A stretch of 64,000 nt of DNA from Oreocharis arfaki (GCA_013398015.1 VZRR01008202.1:377766-441765); one strand, 5' to 3'; shown: positions 47,035 through 59,480, counted from the stretch's first letter. The notes: generated by a model not told the origin, from the sequence alone. A program made the numbers and translations.

Positions 47035-48198
47035 GTCCCTGTGAGGTCCCAAGGCCACAGACCTTTGATATGGAGAGCGGCAACTGTCGAGCGACTGAGC
47101 GGGGACGTGATGTGTGGCTGGCGGTGGCTGGGGTGGACATGCTGCAACAAGACCCATGGGCATCCCCAGCTCTTCCCTATCCAGAGGAGCTCCTGTGGTG
47201 GGGACTGGCAAGGGCAAGAGGGTTAGCACACACAAGGCAGGCACTTCGAGTTCCGTCAACAGCGGGTCTCTGGGTGAACCACTTTTAACCACACCTCTGT
47301 CTCTCCGAGAGCGTGGGATGTGTGACTCTGGCAGCACAGGAGGGAATGACGGGTGGATTGGCAGATTCTGTGCTGAGGCTACTGCACTCTGACCAGTCTC
47401 TCTGGTTTTCTAGTTCCTGGAATGTGTAGCTTAGGATCTGTATGCAAGGTGTCACACTCCTAAAGTAGATTAAGTAGACTTCAAAGAGACTGCTAATTTC
47501 ATACAACGATAATAAAACTGGTCAGTCTCACAGAGGGGCAGCAAACTTTGTATTATTAATTCTTGCAAGATGCAAGTGATCTGAGATCTTTGCAAGAAAG
47601 GCAGTGTAAGAATGGCCCAGAAAACTAATTTTTCCAAGGTGTAGTTTGCTTTCTTCCCAGTCCTAAAGGAATAGGAAAAAACAAAGGAGAGACCCAAAGA
47701 CAAATGCCACAGAACAGGCACAGGGCAGGCTGGACATAAGATGACAGAAAGGGCCACTGGAAGCAGAACAGAGGAGTCACTTGTTCCCCTAAGACTGGCA
47801 TGAAATGCAGCATGCACCAGAGCCATGGAAACGCATGCCAGCAGGACCTGCACACCTGTCCTGGAGCACAGGTCACTCCAAGGTGCAGAGAGACACACAC
47901 GAAGGACATCATTTACATGTCAGATGTTTGTTATCTTTTCAATACCAGAAAAATAAGGAGATGATTTTCAAAACACAGTGACTGGCAAGCAGAAGTCTGG
48001 AACAATTAAATATGATACTTAAATATCTATAGTCCCATGGAATGCAAGATTTACCTCCTTTCTAGTACAGGAAGCCCAGGGATAAACCCTTCAAGTTATG
48101 AACAACTATGCCCTGCTGAGAAAAGTGATGGAGTGCTATGCTCCAGAGAACTTAACCAGGCCCCAGAAAATGTGGAGTTGACACTTGGAAGGCTTTCT

Positions 48199-48238
48199 TA
48201 TTATTGCCACTGTTACTATTATTATTATTACTATTTTT
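48199..48238. repeat. (TTA)n-rich imperfect microsatellite
   Basis: TTA/ATT triplets with several interruptions. Confidence 0.75.
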
Positions 48239-50076
48239 CCTGACACTAAAACTCTTCCCGTCACGTTCCCAGAGGGAGACAAACAGTGTGTGCCCGCATG
48301 TAAATGGGAATAAATGGGGCCACTCTACTTTCCTGATGCATGGGTTCAAATGCTGGAGGAACTGCTGAAGGCAGGCGTGCTTTAGTGGATGCTGGGAAAA
48401 GCAGTCGGGCTCGTGGATTTTGCACAGGAGAGAAACACAAATATAGGCCTTGGGGATGCAGGATCAAGGCTCAGCTCTGCTACTGACTTGGCCAGCTTGG
48501 GCATGTTTCTTAGGGTCCTGTGCTCTGGCTGCTTCCTTGCAAAACAATTTGGGAGACATAGGATGATGACCCATGCTATTCCAGGGACATGGTAAGAACA
48601 AGGGCCTAAACGTTTCTGGCATGGTGATAAACTGGATCAGAGAGTGATATAAATACTTCATACAAGGTGAGAAACAGCCTAGAGGGGAGATTTCCTACAC
48701 TGCCCGATTAGATGAAGCTGCAGAGATTAGGTGCAAAAATCAAAGGTGAGGAACCAAAATTTGAAGTCTTTCAGTTTGCATCATCATTTACTGTGGCCAA
48801 ATGAAAAAGCCACCAAAAGAGGATGTAAGAATTTCTCATATGTAAGATTTCCTCATCTATATTTTACTGCCTTAATGTGAATAAACGATTGTGCGTGGAA
48901 TGGGACACTGGAGTGAAGAAAAATGTCAGGCATAACCCAGGTTATAAGAGAGCCAAACTCAAGTAGCGAATTTGAAGTATCAGTGGTTTCAAATGTGATT
49001 GAATATGACTTTGAACTTGGGGAAAAAAAAAAAAAGGCATTGATGACTTCCCTGTTGATGTGAATAGCGATCAAAGACCCATTTGCTTCCCAGGGGGCCA
49101 TGGAGACAAAGCCTGACATAGCACAGAACAGAAAAGCTGTTGTACAGGTTAAACAAATAATCTGGATAGCTTTGTGTCTTGCCTCCCACAGTGACCAGAA
49201 GCTCATGCCAAGGGAAGCCTAGAAGAAAAGAAGCATAGATGATACTTTCCTTGAGTATTCACCCACAGAGCTTCTCTCATGTTTTAGTACCATATTCTTT
49301 ACTGAAGATATCTCTTGTAGCCTAACTGACTTCCCTTTTCCAATACACAGGACTTCATAAAACACCTTAGACAGGAAATACCTCTGTACACGCACCTTAT
49401 CTTTACCGAGACCTCATGCCCCTGTGAATTCTCTGAAAGCACTGCCCATGACATCCTAAAAAGGCAGAGGATAAACTTGGCAAGCTTTGTTCCCCTCCTC
49501 TTCTCAGCTGCTTGCTTCATTTCCTATCATTTTCCAAGCTGTGGCAGCCACAAGCCACAGGTTCAGTTGTGGGGCTTGAGGCATGGGGTGAAGGAGAAAA
49601 AATAATCTCTCCTTCTGGGCTGCAGCACATCTTAATCATTCTCTGCTCTTTGTAAGTCAGAGGGGTCACTGGACCTTGCCAGGACAATAGTGGTACTTGG
49701 AAGCATTTCCTGATGCTGCTTCTAAAAGAAGCACTGCCTTCTCCTAAAGCTGTGTGCTAGAGTGCACTCTGTGCCCAAATTCACCTCTGTGATTGCCCAG
49801 GTGCTGTGGCTGAGGAAGTTGCAGAAGAACTGGATTGAGTTTCCCGGTCCTCTGAGACAGAAAAAGTCCCACCCATTCACTGTGGGTTCTCCTGTCACAT
49901 CCCATGATACCTACTGACTTCTCCTGTTGCGAAAAGGGACCTCGCTCCCTCTTCTTGGAGACCTGCTCCACTGCCAGGATTTGAGCCCATCTTATCAGGG
50001 CACCTTAGTGTATCTTCTTTTGGTAATGACACTTCACATCTTCCAATTACACAGACTGGACATCCCTCCTCCCTCC

Positions 50077-50165
50077 AAAAAAAACCAACCAAACCAAAAC
50101 AAACAAACAAACAAAAAAAAACAAACCAAAAGAAAACCAGCAAAAAAACCACAAACAACAAAAAC
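50077..50165. repeat. A-rich tract, (CAAA)n-like
   Basis: About 90 bases almost entirely of A and C (CAAA, CCAAA units), giving a Phe/Leu/Val-rich open frame on the opposite strand that is an artefact. It could be an expanded poly(A) tail, but no retroelement body was recognised beside it. Confidence 0.85.
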
Positions 50166-50291
50166 CTCATGTCCCTCATGGTGTTTACCTTTTAAATGCT
50201 TCCAGTCCAGTGAGAAGCACAGCACACAAAGAAGGTCTGCCAGGCATACAGAAAATTACAGATGCTTTTCAGGAGAAGTACAAAACTCAAC

Positions 50292-50313
50292 TTTTTTTTT
50301 TTTCCCTTTTTTT
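50292..50313. repeat. poly(T) tract, interrupted by CCC
   Basis: T12, CCC, T7. Confidence 0.9.
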
Positions 50314-52700
50314 GATAAATATATTAATAAAGGAGGGGGAATACCCTAGCGAACCAGCAGAAAAACACAAGACTAACAAAAAAAGCTTTCCAGGAGGGCA
50401 ACTGTAGTCACGTTCTTCCTAGCATGCTAGTCTAAGCTCTGCTGATGTTAGTTCAAAACACAGAGAAGGCACAATCCTCAGTGGTGCTGAGCAGAACCCA
50501 AGAGCACCCTTTTCTCCCAAGGAACACAAAAGGTACTCAGCTCTTAATAGAAATTGCTCATAATGACTGAGCCTCTCAAGTACATAAGCTGCTCTGAGGG
50601 GAGGCAAAGCCATTTTCTTGCTGAGTTCGAAGCTAAGAGCTCTGTTTGGCAGCTGCCATTCAAGTCACGATCCGATCTGGCCTTTCATGAAAATGCAAGC
50701 TCATTAAAACATCCAGAGAAAGGGAGGGGAATGTGGTGCAACCCTCAGCTAGAGGGATAAAAAGAGCAGTAGCAATCAGAACCAGGGCTTGGTAGTTACA
50801 GGCAAGCAAGACAAAGGGATGAAGGGGACCAAGGCTAGATAGTGGCCACAAAATATTTCCTCTAACTGTCCTGAATGAAAGCAGAAATGGGCATTTGCCT
50901 TAGTTGTTGAGGGATTTTTTTTTTCTTTTTGTTTGTTCTGCCTGCCTCCACAAACACAGCTTGGCTGCTGAGCTACACAGCAGATAAATGATGTAGAGGT
51001 GGTGGGAACTTGTGGCCTTATTTAAACAAAGGCTAGATAGAGTTATCTGGATCAATTGAGCCAATGCTTCCTTGAGCACTAATTCAGGCCAAACAACTGC
51101 TACTGAGAATAAGCTTAGCTGACCTCCCTAGGAAGTGACCAGGCGAGATGGAGACGTAAAGAGCAGCTTTTGACACAGGTGCCGACTGGGACAGTTTTGC
51201 TTCCACATGAATGCTATTTTACATAAACAAAGAGTGGTCTCAGACTGCCTGAATTATCTCATTACACCCCTACCTAGCAACTTGGCTTAAGATGAGCCCC
51301 GCTGGCTTGGAACAAGGGCCTCTGTAATCCTTTTTCCTGAAAGCGGGCAGTGAAGTATGCTTAAAGTGAAGGGGTTATCCATCCCCACAACATCCTCTCA
51401 GCTTCCAGCAATCTGCTCTGAGTGGGCCTGCCTTCACGTTAGCTCATACAACTTGGGAAGAGGTTTCCAAGTGAACCAAATCCTCCTGTGCACTACTATA
51501 GATCAGTGTATGTGACCACTCTGTTACACAATCACCCAATTATCTCTATCTGGTAATGATTCCCCGTGTGCCTGTGTGAGCTGGGGAATACTCCCCATTA
51601 AGCCACACACTTTCTTAGCTCTCTTTCAGTCATTAGTGCCACTTGGGACTAGGCTTGCCACTTCTGCTGACTATTTAGAGTGCTGGAGCCTGAGTCACTG
51701 CCTCTGATTCATCTTTTTATGCCGCTGTGACTCTGGGTGTAATGGAGCAGTGGTGCATCAGGCCCTATGTATCTCGACAGGCAACAAATCAGTAACTCCC
51801 AGTTCCCTGCTCCTTTCCCTCCTGAGACCTGTAGGAAATGCAGAAAATGCTAAGCTTGTGCCAAGAGCTAAGCAGGTTCAAAGCACGGGTGACCAACCAC
51901 ATCCCAAGGAAGGAAAGCACAACTTGAGAAAAAGCTCAGGGTGAAGCTTATTTCAAATGATGCTGTTTTGCAGAATCTTACATTCGTACCCCTGGGTCAG
52001 ATCCTCAGCACAGTTACTGGTTCAAAGCAAATTTTACACCTTATCTAAAGCGATAAAAGGCGCTACCTCATCTGCTGAACAGAGGGAAGGTGCAGAGGCA
52101 CCAGCAGCATTAGCTTCCCAGCACCTTGGCTTCCAAGACAATTGAGACTTGCAGCCTCAGTTTAGCCCATCTTTGTGATGTAAAAATCACTGGCAAAACA
52201 GTTCAACAGCATAGCCCTCTCCTTTCTTACAAATCCACTGCGAATCTAAATGAAGGAAGATTGGAAAGTCTCTTTTAGAACAAGAGGACCTCTGGTAGTG
52301 GACAAGATGGGAAGAACTCACACAAGACGCTGTCTAAGTTGGGAAGTCAAAAAACCCCTGACAGAGAGCAGCTCTGAACGTTTGTCTCCCAGCAACTGAT
52401 AGCAACCTTCCCCCTCCTCATCACCACACACCAGCCTTGCAAAGCTGTGAAAGTGCAATCCATGAGTCAGAGACAAAAGCCCTTGCTCCTAAGCACGAAG
52501 TATGGTGTTGAGCTAGACCTTTAAACATCTGTTTAAGATGAGATTTCATCACAGGCTGTGCCAGGCCCTTCCTCGGAGTTCTCCGTGCTGAGGGTGGTGA
52601 GTGAGCAGCCCCTCTGAGGGCCCAAGACCTCAACGGTGTTATGGGACAAGTAAGAAGGAGGGAACCACAGGGAGGGAGAGGGGGCTTGGTCACAAAGCTG

Positions 52701-52714
52701 GTGTGTGTGTGTGG
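52701..52714. repeat. (GT)n microsatellite, short
   Basis: Seven GT units, close to the candidate regulatory block that follows. Confidence 0.85.
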
Positions 52715-52789
52715 GTACCATTGACCATTTCTTTCTTCCTGTTGTTTTTAGGTAAATATGCAAACAAAAGCTTGTCTGAAAAGTAGACT

Positions 52790-52960
52790 GTGTTCCTTCT
52801 GCCTTGTCAAACTCTTCAAGGGAAACATTATCGCCTTAATTGCTTAATTCCAATTTGCATAATACGGCGCTCTGACAACGGCAAAAACAGGGATGCAAAA
52901 GGAAGATTAAGAGCGACATATGCCTGCTGCCAGCCGTTCGCAATTGGGAAAGCGAAGCTG
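52790..52960. promoter_or_regulatory. candidate conserved enhancer with homeodomain and POU motifs
   Basis: The block contains CCTTAATTGCTTAATTCC, two homeodomain half-sites. A few bases later it has ATTTGCATAAT (octamer at 52853-52860), the site of POU factors such as Brn-2 and Oct. It also has several CpGs (atcgcc, tacggcgct, aacggc, gagcgac, ccgttcgc, agcgaag), unusual for an AT-leaning intron. No transposon was recognised. LSAMP is a neuronal gene, so a neural enhancer is plausible but unproven. Confidence 0.38.
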
Positions 52961-53072
52961 AGGACCAGAGCTAGGACCAGCAGCCCTGCAGGCTCCCAGC
53001 TCCCCCGTCACTCACTTCCCGGGAGCCTTTCTCACCCCCGCAGCTCCCAGACCCCTGCACTCGCAGGGTTTT

Positions 53073-53091
53073 CACTGCCCCCTGGTGGGGT
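53073..53091 (-). promoter_or_regulatory. strong CTCF-binding motif
   Basis: On the minus strand the sequence is CCCCACCAGGGGGCAGTGA. It fits the vertebrate CTCF core CCASYAGRKGGC at every position, plus the trailing AG. It sits about 110 bases from the homeodomain/POU block, in a GC-rich patch (52965-53115). The motif is a sequence match only; binding is not shown. Confidence 0.55.
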
Positions 53092-56000
53092 TCCCAGCCG
53101 CACTGCTCCGCCCCGATTTTTTATCCATGGACTGTCTGGTCTAGAACCTTTCGGAGGGTCCTGGTGGCACAAGCTGCCCCTCAAAACCCAGGACTGCAAA
53201 ATGCTGCATGCCTTGGGCATGGAGACTTGTCCTTTGCCTCGCATTGTGAACAAATGAGGGCAGAGCATGGCAAAATCGAAGTCTGGACAAATCGATTCTG
53301 CTTGGATCTCCTATTCTACTGACCAGTCCTGATATTTGGAAGATTTGACTAATTTTTTACTTCACATGTCAGTGCCTTTCCAAGTTCATGAATATTAGAT
53401 GTTGGACTTCCTAGATAGTCTCAAGAAAGCCTGTTCTCCCAATGCTTCTTCCTTGACTGGCAGATGTAAATGCATATAAGAAGACCTCCAGAACCACAAG
53501 ATTCCCACAATTACAAGCACAGGACATCTCTCATGAGCCAAATGCATTCCCACTTCTGAAATAACACAAGTGCTTCACTTGCAGAAGACAATTAAACCAT
53601 CTTCCTACTTTAAAAAGCCAACAGCCCTCAACTTCCAAACCCAACTGTGGTGAACACACAGCAGACCAACAGGGAGACATGAATTTTCAGCATGAATTCT
53701 AGCCATTTCTTATTTTATCTGCAACAGCTTCACATCCTGTTCCAAAACAGAGCAAAATCTCACAGAAGTTCTGTGCATATCATGAGCTGTGTTTTGTGTC
53801 TCTTGGTGTTATTACTCCCTCTTTCCCCATACATCAGGCCTGAAGACTTATGCCAAAGATGAAAATGAAGATTTATGTCAAAGTTAACATAAACTGCACC
53901 AATTTCATGGAAAGGAAATGTGGGATTGATGCCTCTGCAGATACAAATGGGATAAAAATCCTAAGGTGGACTTTGGCTGCATGAGAGCGTGCCTGTACCA
54001 GAGAATTGCATAGCACTCATGTTTACACACTAACTTTAGCAGTACTAAAGCATCTTTGAATGGTATGGAATAACCCTCAAATGTGGGCACTCGGATACTC
54101 CTACAAAGGTGTTTGGTGCTTATCCCTCATGTATTTCTATAGTTGTAGTGGTACAAAAAAATCAAGGCAGACATGTCCATAGGACACAAACATCCCGGAA
54201 TTTGTGATCTGAATTTGCAGATTGTGCCTGTCCATGTGTAATTGAGACTCTAAACGAGATGGTAACAATACAGAACAAAACTAAGAAAGGGAACATGTTC
54301 CCAGAGGCAGGATTTTGCTGCTTCTTGACACAGTTTGTTGAAAAGCTGTGTAACAGCCACAGGCTATTCCTGGTCTGCGGCACCTGGGAAAATGAGCCTT
54401 GTATCTTGACTGATAAATTGGGCTCAAAGTTAGGGAAACATCTCTGCTAAGAGTCAGCAGTGCTGTGACCTCTTGACTGAAATAAAACAAGCAGCACACA
54501 GGCAGAAGTAAGAAGAATTGGAAGCCTGCTGGCTTTTCTGTTTGTAATGAGAAGCTGCACTGTTTTAGTTGGACTACAAAGGAATTTGCAGTAGCAAAGC
54601 AGAAGATGCTTGTGGAAGAGGTGCAAACAGTGCTCATTTAGCAGCTGGGTATGAAAAAATCAATGAATGAGATGTGAACCAAGCAGATAAGTCAAGATAT
54701 ATAGAGCAGGTAAGCAGAGGAGTTTTAACAACAGCCAGTCTCAGAGGAAGGAAGAAGATCAGCAAACACTTGAGAACGAGCAGAAACAAATGGGAGGGAG
54801 ATAATGAAAAGACCAAGCAGATAAATGTGAATGTCAGATGGCAGCAATCACTCTGCATCACAGCAAGGGAACTTCTTTTCTCTCTTTCAGTCTAAAAGGC
54901 ATGGGAAATAGAAGGGCAAATTGGACTCTTAATATCTGTGGGCAGAAGGGAGAGCTACAGTTGGTGGGTTATAAAAGCTGCAGCATCAATCCCTGCTACA
55001 CCAGAGCAGGAAGCATCTGTTGTCTTGCCATTAAGCCCCTTCTAAGAGAGCTTCTTGAGGACTCAGATGGTGTGTGGACAAGTCAGAATCAGGAACGTGG
55101 GTGGGATGGCTATTTAATATGGAAGCTTTTCCAGACACTATTCAAACTGCTTGTAAGGTGGCTGTCTCCAGTGCCCTCCTCCCCTCTTCCAGACAAGACC
55201 CAAACGGGCAGAAACAGCACCAAAACGGTGCCTCCCACAGCCAATGTAATGTGGATACCAGCAAAGCAGGAAAAGGAGTGCTTGGGTTCGCTTCAGCTTG
55301 GAGAGAGGACTCCCTGCAGCAGGCAGCAATGGCCCCAAGGAAGAGCTGCGAGGAACATGCCATTCAGTGACTGCAGAGGGACAGGCCTAGACCTCAGAGC
55401 ACATCACAGGTTTAAAAATTAAATTCACCAGGTGTCCCATGGGCTCTGAGTAATGAAGAGGCCTTGGCAGCCTGGAGCTAAGGTCGGGCACAAGTAGGGA
55501 TGTGGTCTTTCAAAGGCTGTGCTTAATTAAAAGAACAGGCTGCCAAGAAATGATTCCCATGTTGGAATGAGAACAGAATGGAGAAGATGCAGTGGAGAAG
55601 CACTGCTCGTAAGTGAGGCCACATAATATACACATTCTCACCCTTGGCACGCAAATCTATTGCTGGCCCTGGTGCTATCGTAGTGGGTCTGTGGGGAGGA
55701 TGGGGTTTACACTTGAAGGTCCTGTGCTTGGTCTAAGGGAGACCTGTTATTTTAGGAAGCTGCTACACAACCCTATGAACACCCAGGCGTCAATCAGAAA
55801 TGGGACCCAGCCAGACCACTGCTGTTCAAACATGCCTGTAAGGCTGGGGGACTTCCACCCCCTCCCCAGAACTTGCTTTCACCCTCTAATCTTTAATAAA
55901 CTAAAGAACAACTCCACAGCCCAACAACCTCACCTTCTCCTTCACACAGATGCATTACAGCTATGGCTTTGATCAAGCTCAGAACAGGTGATTGCAGATC

Positions 56001-56379
56001 CTGCATAAAGTATGAGACTCAGTTATTTATTTCTCTCTCCCCTCCCTACCCTCAAGCATTCTAGAAGTCCTGTCCTCTCTCGGGGTATGGCGGATCTACA
56101 GATACAAACCAGAAGGTGGGTGACCCTCCCTCACTCCTCTGTCCTTCCTGACTGTTGCTTTTTTTCCCAGCTCTCATCTACAAGGTGCCCTCTTCATATC
56201 GCTCTTCAAAGTAAAATGCTTTTCTCCCTGCCTCTCTCCTGATGCAAAACATCTGAAACCCCGTTACAGACCTCATATGCAATGCCTGCTTGGCTGTAAC
56301 TCATAGTGAAAAATGCCCCCTCACCATCAAGAGTCTCCCTGAGCCTTTTACCTTTCTCAATATGCTACATCTCCACTAC

Positions 56380-56610
56380 CCCCTCCCTGCTTTCATTTTC
56401 AATTGCATGTAATCAGTTTTCAGCTCTTTAACCTTATTCTGAGTGCTCTCTTTTTTTAAGAATTTGCTATTCCACCCTAAAGCACTCGAAGGGAAAGAAA
56501 CACACACATTTTAATTAAATTTCTCTCAGTTTTTTCCCTTTCATTTGCATATTTATTTTTATTTTTCCCCATTTCCAACCCCGGGGACGATAAAAAAATA
56601 AATAAATGCA
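56380..56610. promoter_or_regulatory. AT-rich stretch with POU octamer, weak regulatory candidate
   Basis: It contains ATTTGCAT at 56543-56550, TTTTAATTAAATTT just before it, and an ATAAATAAATG run after it. It is not a recognised repeat. Much of it may be low-complexity sequence. Confidence 0.2.
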
Positions 56611-57157
56611 AAAGGGAGAAGGATGTGGAACAATACTGGGAAGGTGACTGGGATGCAGATCACAGGCATGGGCTGGAGGTGGAGGGGAGGACAGCTGAAG
56701 GGGAGAGAGGGGAGGGACAATCCAGCAACTAAGCTGAAAGTAAGGTCAGGTGTGGCAGAAATCCAGTGATGCTCATGAAAATGCTTTTAGGAAAGGAAGA
56801 AAGGCACAGGTAGAGAAGACAGACAGTTCCAAAGTGTCACAGAACGTGAATCAACTCCCCAAACTCTAATCTTCAACAGATTCCTGACAGGTTTCTGCTC
56901 CTCCATTGGATTTGCAGCCTGTACACCCGGCGATGAGCACTTTGGGGTCCTGTGCAGAGGCCATGCTGGGCTCCTGGGCAGCAGGAGGACACAGCAATGC
57001 CCCTCATTTTGGAAACGGCAACAGAAAAAAAATGAATCAACCCAAAGTCTAATGTGAGTGACAAAAAAAGGATGTTTCAGAATGGGCAGAACTAACGGCA
57101 ACAATTAAAGGGGAATACCAGAACTGATTAAAATAATACAGATGAAGACTTGAACAT

Positions 57158-57181
57158 TAACAACAACAACAACAAAAAAAA
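57158..57181. repeat. (AAC)n microsatellite, short
   Basis: About five AAC units ending in an A run. Confidence 0.85.
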
Positions 57182-57249
57182 CCCCAGACATTTTATGCCC
57201 CTGATGTAATCTTTTCTTCTTTTCCCTTTTTCCTTTTTTTTTTATTAAA

Positions 57250-57440
57250 TATGAATAAACCCATGAAATGTGGCATTTGACTGCACTTGTTCCTATTTCC
57301 TTTTTGTTTCCAGGTTTTGATTTTAATTTGGGAATATGGTATGACCTCCTATGAACCTGTTAAGGGATTTCTTCTTGTAGCAGCCTACCTGCTGGTTCTA
57401 CAGGTTCAAATTTTATACCTGCTCTTTTTAGGTTGCTTCT
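57250..57440 (+). repeat. copy 1 of a ~190-base duplicated module
   Basis: Landmarks in order are gaataaac, 'tggcatttgactgcac', 'cctttttgtttccaggttttgatttt', 'gggatttcttcttg', 'cctgctggttct', 'ttttaggttgcttct'. The same order recurs at 57921-58118 with roughly two-thirds identity by eye. A 132-codon open frame starts here (57287-57685), but copy 2 carries stops and length changes, so it is probably not coding. Possible origins are diverged LTRs of a small element or a local tandem duplication. The family was not recognised. Confidence 0.65.
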
Positions 57441-57920
57441 TCTCCCAGAATCTGTGGTGGTACTGGGGTGATGATCAGGGAATACAAATTTTTCTGTGGA
57501 ACACTGCAAGTCAAAATTGGGACCCCCTAACATGGAATCCCTTTGCAATAACCTGGAGATCTGTTACAGCCTCATTTTGCACACAGTTTCATTATTACTC
57601 ACACATTACCCAAGGACAGTGTCATAATTTTTTCTCTGCAAAATACATGCTGGGGTATTCAGGGTTCTCTTTTCCCCTGCACTAATGACCAAGTCTTTTC
57701 TGCAATCTCTATTCATCCTGATTACCTCTTTAACTGACTCTCCCTAAGGCTGCCTACTCTTGGTATGTAAAGAATTTATTATTGCTTGTGTTATCTTTGG
57801 CTATTTGTTCCTCAAATTTTTTCTTAATCTGTATTTTACATCTCAGTGCTCCATTTTATGTTCCATTCTATTAGCATCACTTGGATGGAATATCCAGTTT
57901 TTAAAGTATTCTTTTTCTGA
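57441..57920. other. spacer between the two module copies
   Basis: AT-rich, pyrimidine-leaning sequence with no recognised coding or retroviral motif. Confidence 0.4.
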
Positions 57921-58118
57921 CTTGAATAAACCAACGTAACTTGGTATTTAAGTGCACGAGTTTCTCTTACCTTTTTGCTTCCAGGTTTTTATTTTGATTT
58001 TTATGTGGGGGTATGGTGCTACCTTCTGTGACTCTAATAAGGGATTTTTTTTAAAGCGCTTTCCCTGCTGGTTCTTTGGGTTTCAATTTCATAACTTTTT
58101 CCCTTCAGGTTGTTTCTG
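57921..58118 (+). repeat. copy 2 of a ~190-base duplicated module
   Basis: It repeats the landmarks of copy 1 (gaataaac, 'tggtatttaagtgcac', 'cctttttgcttccaggtttttatttt', 'agggattttttt', 'cctgctggttct', 'ttcaggttgtttct') about 670-677 bases downstream in the same orientation. Each copy opens with an AATAAA word. Confidence 0.65.
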
Positions 58119-59432
58119 ACTAAGTTCCCCCTTTTTTTTTTTTCTTTAAATTCCTTTTTTTCCCTGTGATGTTCTGTGCTACAGAATTTCTGGTTGGAAT
58201 AAGAAAATGATAGACATCATTTTATAAGGGTAATTTTCACTCCTTATACCTGTCCTTTCACAGTCATGCTCTGACTCAAAGACAAGGCCATGCAAAGACA
58301 CCTCTTCCAATCCTTTCAGAGAGAGTTAGAATGAGACTTCTTTTACAACTCAGCAGAGAGGTTTTGCCATGGCAGGAACAGACAAGGTTTGAGCCAGAAA
58401 CAGGCCAAAGCAAAATGTGGTTCAGGAAGCACATGTAAGAACTTAAGTTTGGGGTCTGGCTCCCCTCTGCTCCTTAGCACTTGCTGGTTTATCCCTAACT
58501 TAATGGGAATAACAGAGTAGCAGAAGCAATTCTCCTCACACACTGCACCATCTCCCCTTGCCCCATTTGACCGCAGAGGTGCCTTTCCTGTGCCATCCTT
58601 CCTTTCCTCCAAAGGTTACTCATTGCCTGGCAAAGGCAAAGCCACTTCCATGATCCAAGTACCAGTGCAACATGGGCACATTCAACCTTGCTCCCCTCAA
58701 CTGATTCTACACCGTCCTCTTGGAAGTAAATAAAAGGAAACGGACAAGATGACTCTTAATAGCCCTCAAGCCCTCTCAGCTCTGAAGATGAAGAGCCAAG
58801 AGCCCTTCTCCTACCCCTGTTAGGGCTGTTGACACCTCTTTCTCCAAGTCCAGTTCCCTCAGAAAGCACCTTGGCACCAGATGTGCCTTTTCTGTACCAC
58901 CACGAATGTCAGAAGAAAGTGCAACCCTTGTACCAAATCCCTTCTTTTTAACATAAAGTACTTGGGTTTATGCTTTTTGGTCACTCCTCAGGGTCCATTG
59001 AGACCTGAAGCAAAGGGTCACTTTCATCTCCTGGAGATGGGCTCACATGCCATGGCTGGACAGAGCCCACAGTGAGCTCTCTACAGTCGTCTCCACTTGC
59101 CCAGCTCATCAGAGCTCTGCAAACTTTTCATGTATAAGGATCCATTTAGGAAACAAGGGTGACACTTGGATGAACTACCCAACCAACTGGACTTAAGACT
59201 CCCTGTGCATGCTGAGATGTAACAAACATCCATCAAGACTGAAACAGGTCTAGTGGCATCTGTCTCGGGACAAAGATCTTTTCCTGTCCCTTCCAGCGCT
59301 ATAGTTTAGGGATGCTCTGTTTCATCCTTCCAGATGCCATATCCCAGTGGGTGGCAGGAGTTGATTTGTGGTTTCAAAAAACCTCAGTCTGGTTTTTTGC
59401 CAAAGTGAGGCTCTACTGCGGTGAGGCTGTTA

Positions 59433-59480
59433 GGAAAAAAAAGGAAAAAGAAAAAAAAGAAAAAAAAAACAAAGGAAAAA
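59433..59480. repeat. A-rich (GAAAA-like) tract
   Basis: Nearly 50 bases of A with scattered G and one C; its open-frame translation (KKKEKEKK) is an artefact. Confidence 0.85.

Larger units (their letters stand above)
47035..52789. other. intronic sequence with simple repeats
   Basis: No exon was recognised. It contains a TTA-rich run at 48199-48238, an A12-13 run near 49021-49034, a CAAA-rich tract at 50077-50165, T runs at 50292-50313, and a GT run at 52701-52714. The 47040-47150 flank of the LTR is CpG-containing and unrecognised. Confidence 0.4.
53116..57244. other. intronic sequence, mostly featureless
   Basis: No exon or transposon was recognised. A 194-codon plus-strand open frame at 54838-55422 has no domain signature. 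56380-56610 is AT-rich and contains an octamer word. A CAA run lies at 57158-57181 and a pyrimidine tract at 57212-57244. Confidence 0.4.

Noticed and set aside
46795..47337. 180-codon minus-strand open frame
   Set aside because: It runs from unique DNA into the LTR, which is noncoding by nature, and matches no retroviral protein.
54838..55422. 194-codon plus-strand open frame
   Set aside because: No recognisable domain or repeat pattern, and no supporting splice or promoter signals.
55440..55640. CR1 fragment suggested by 'gaacaggctgccaagaaatg'
   Set aside because: Only one short word matches; surrounding sequence lacks the other CR1 landmarks in order.
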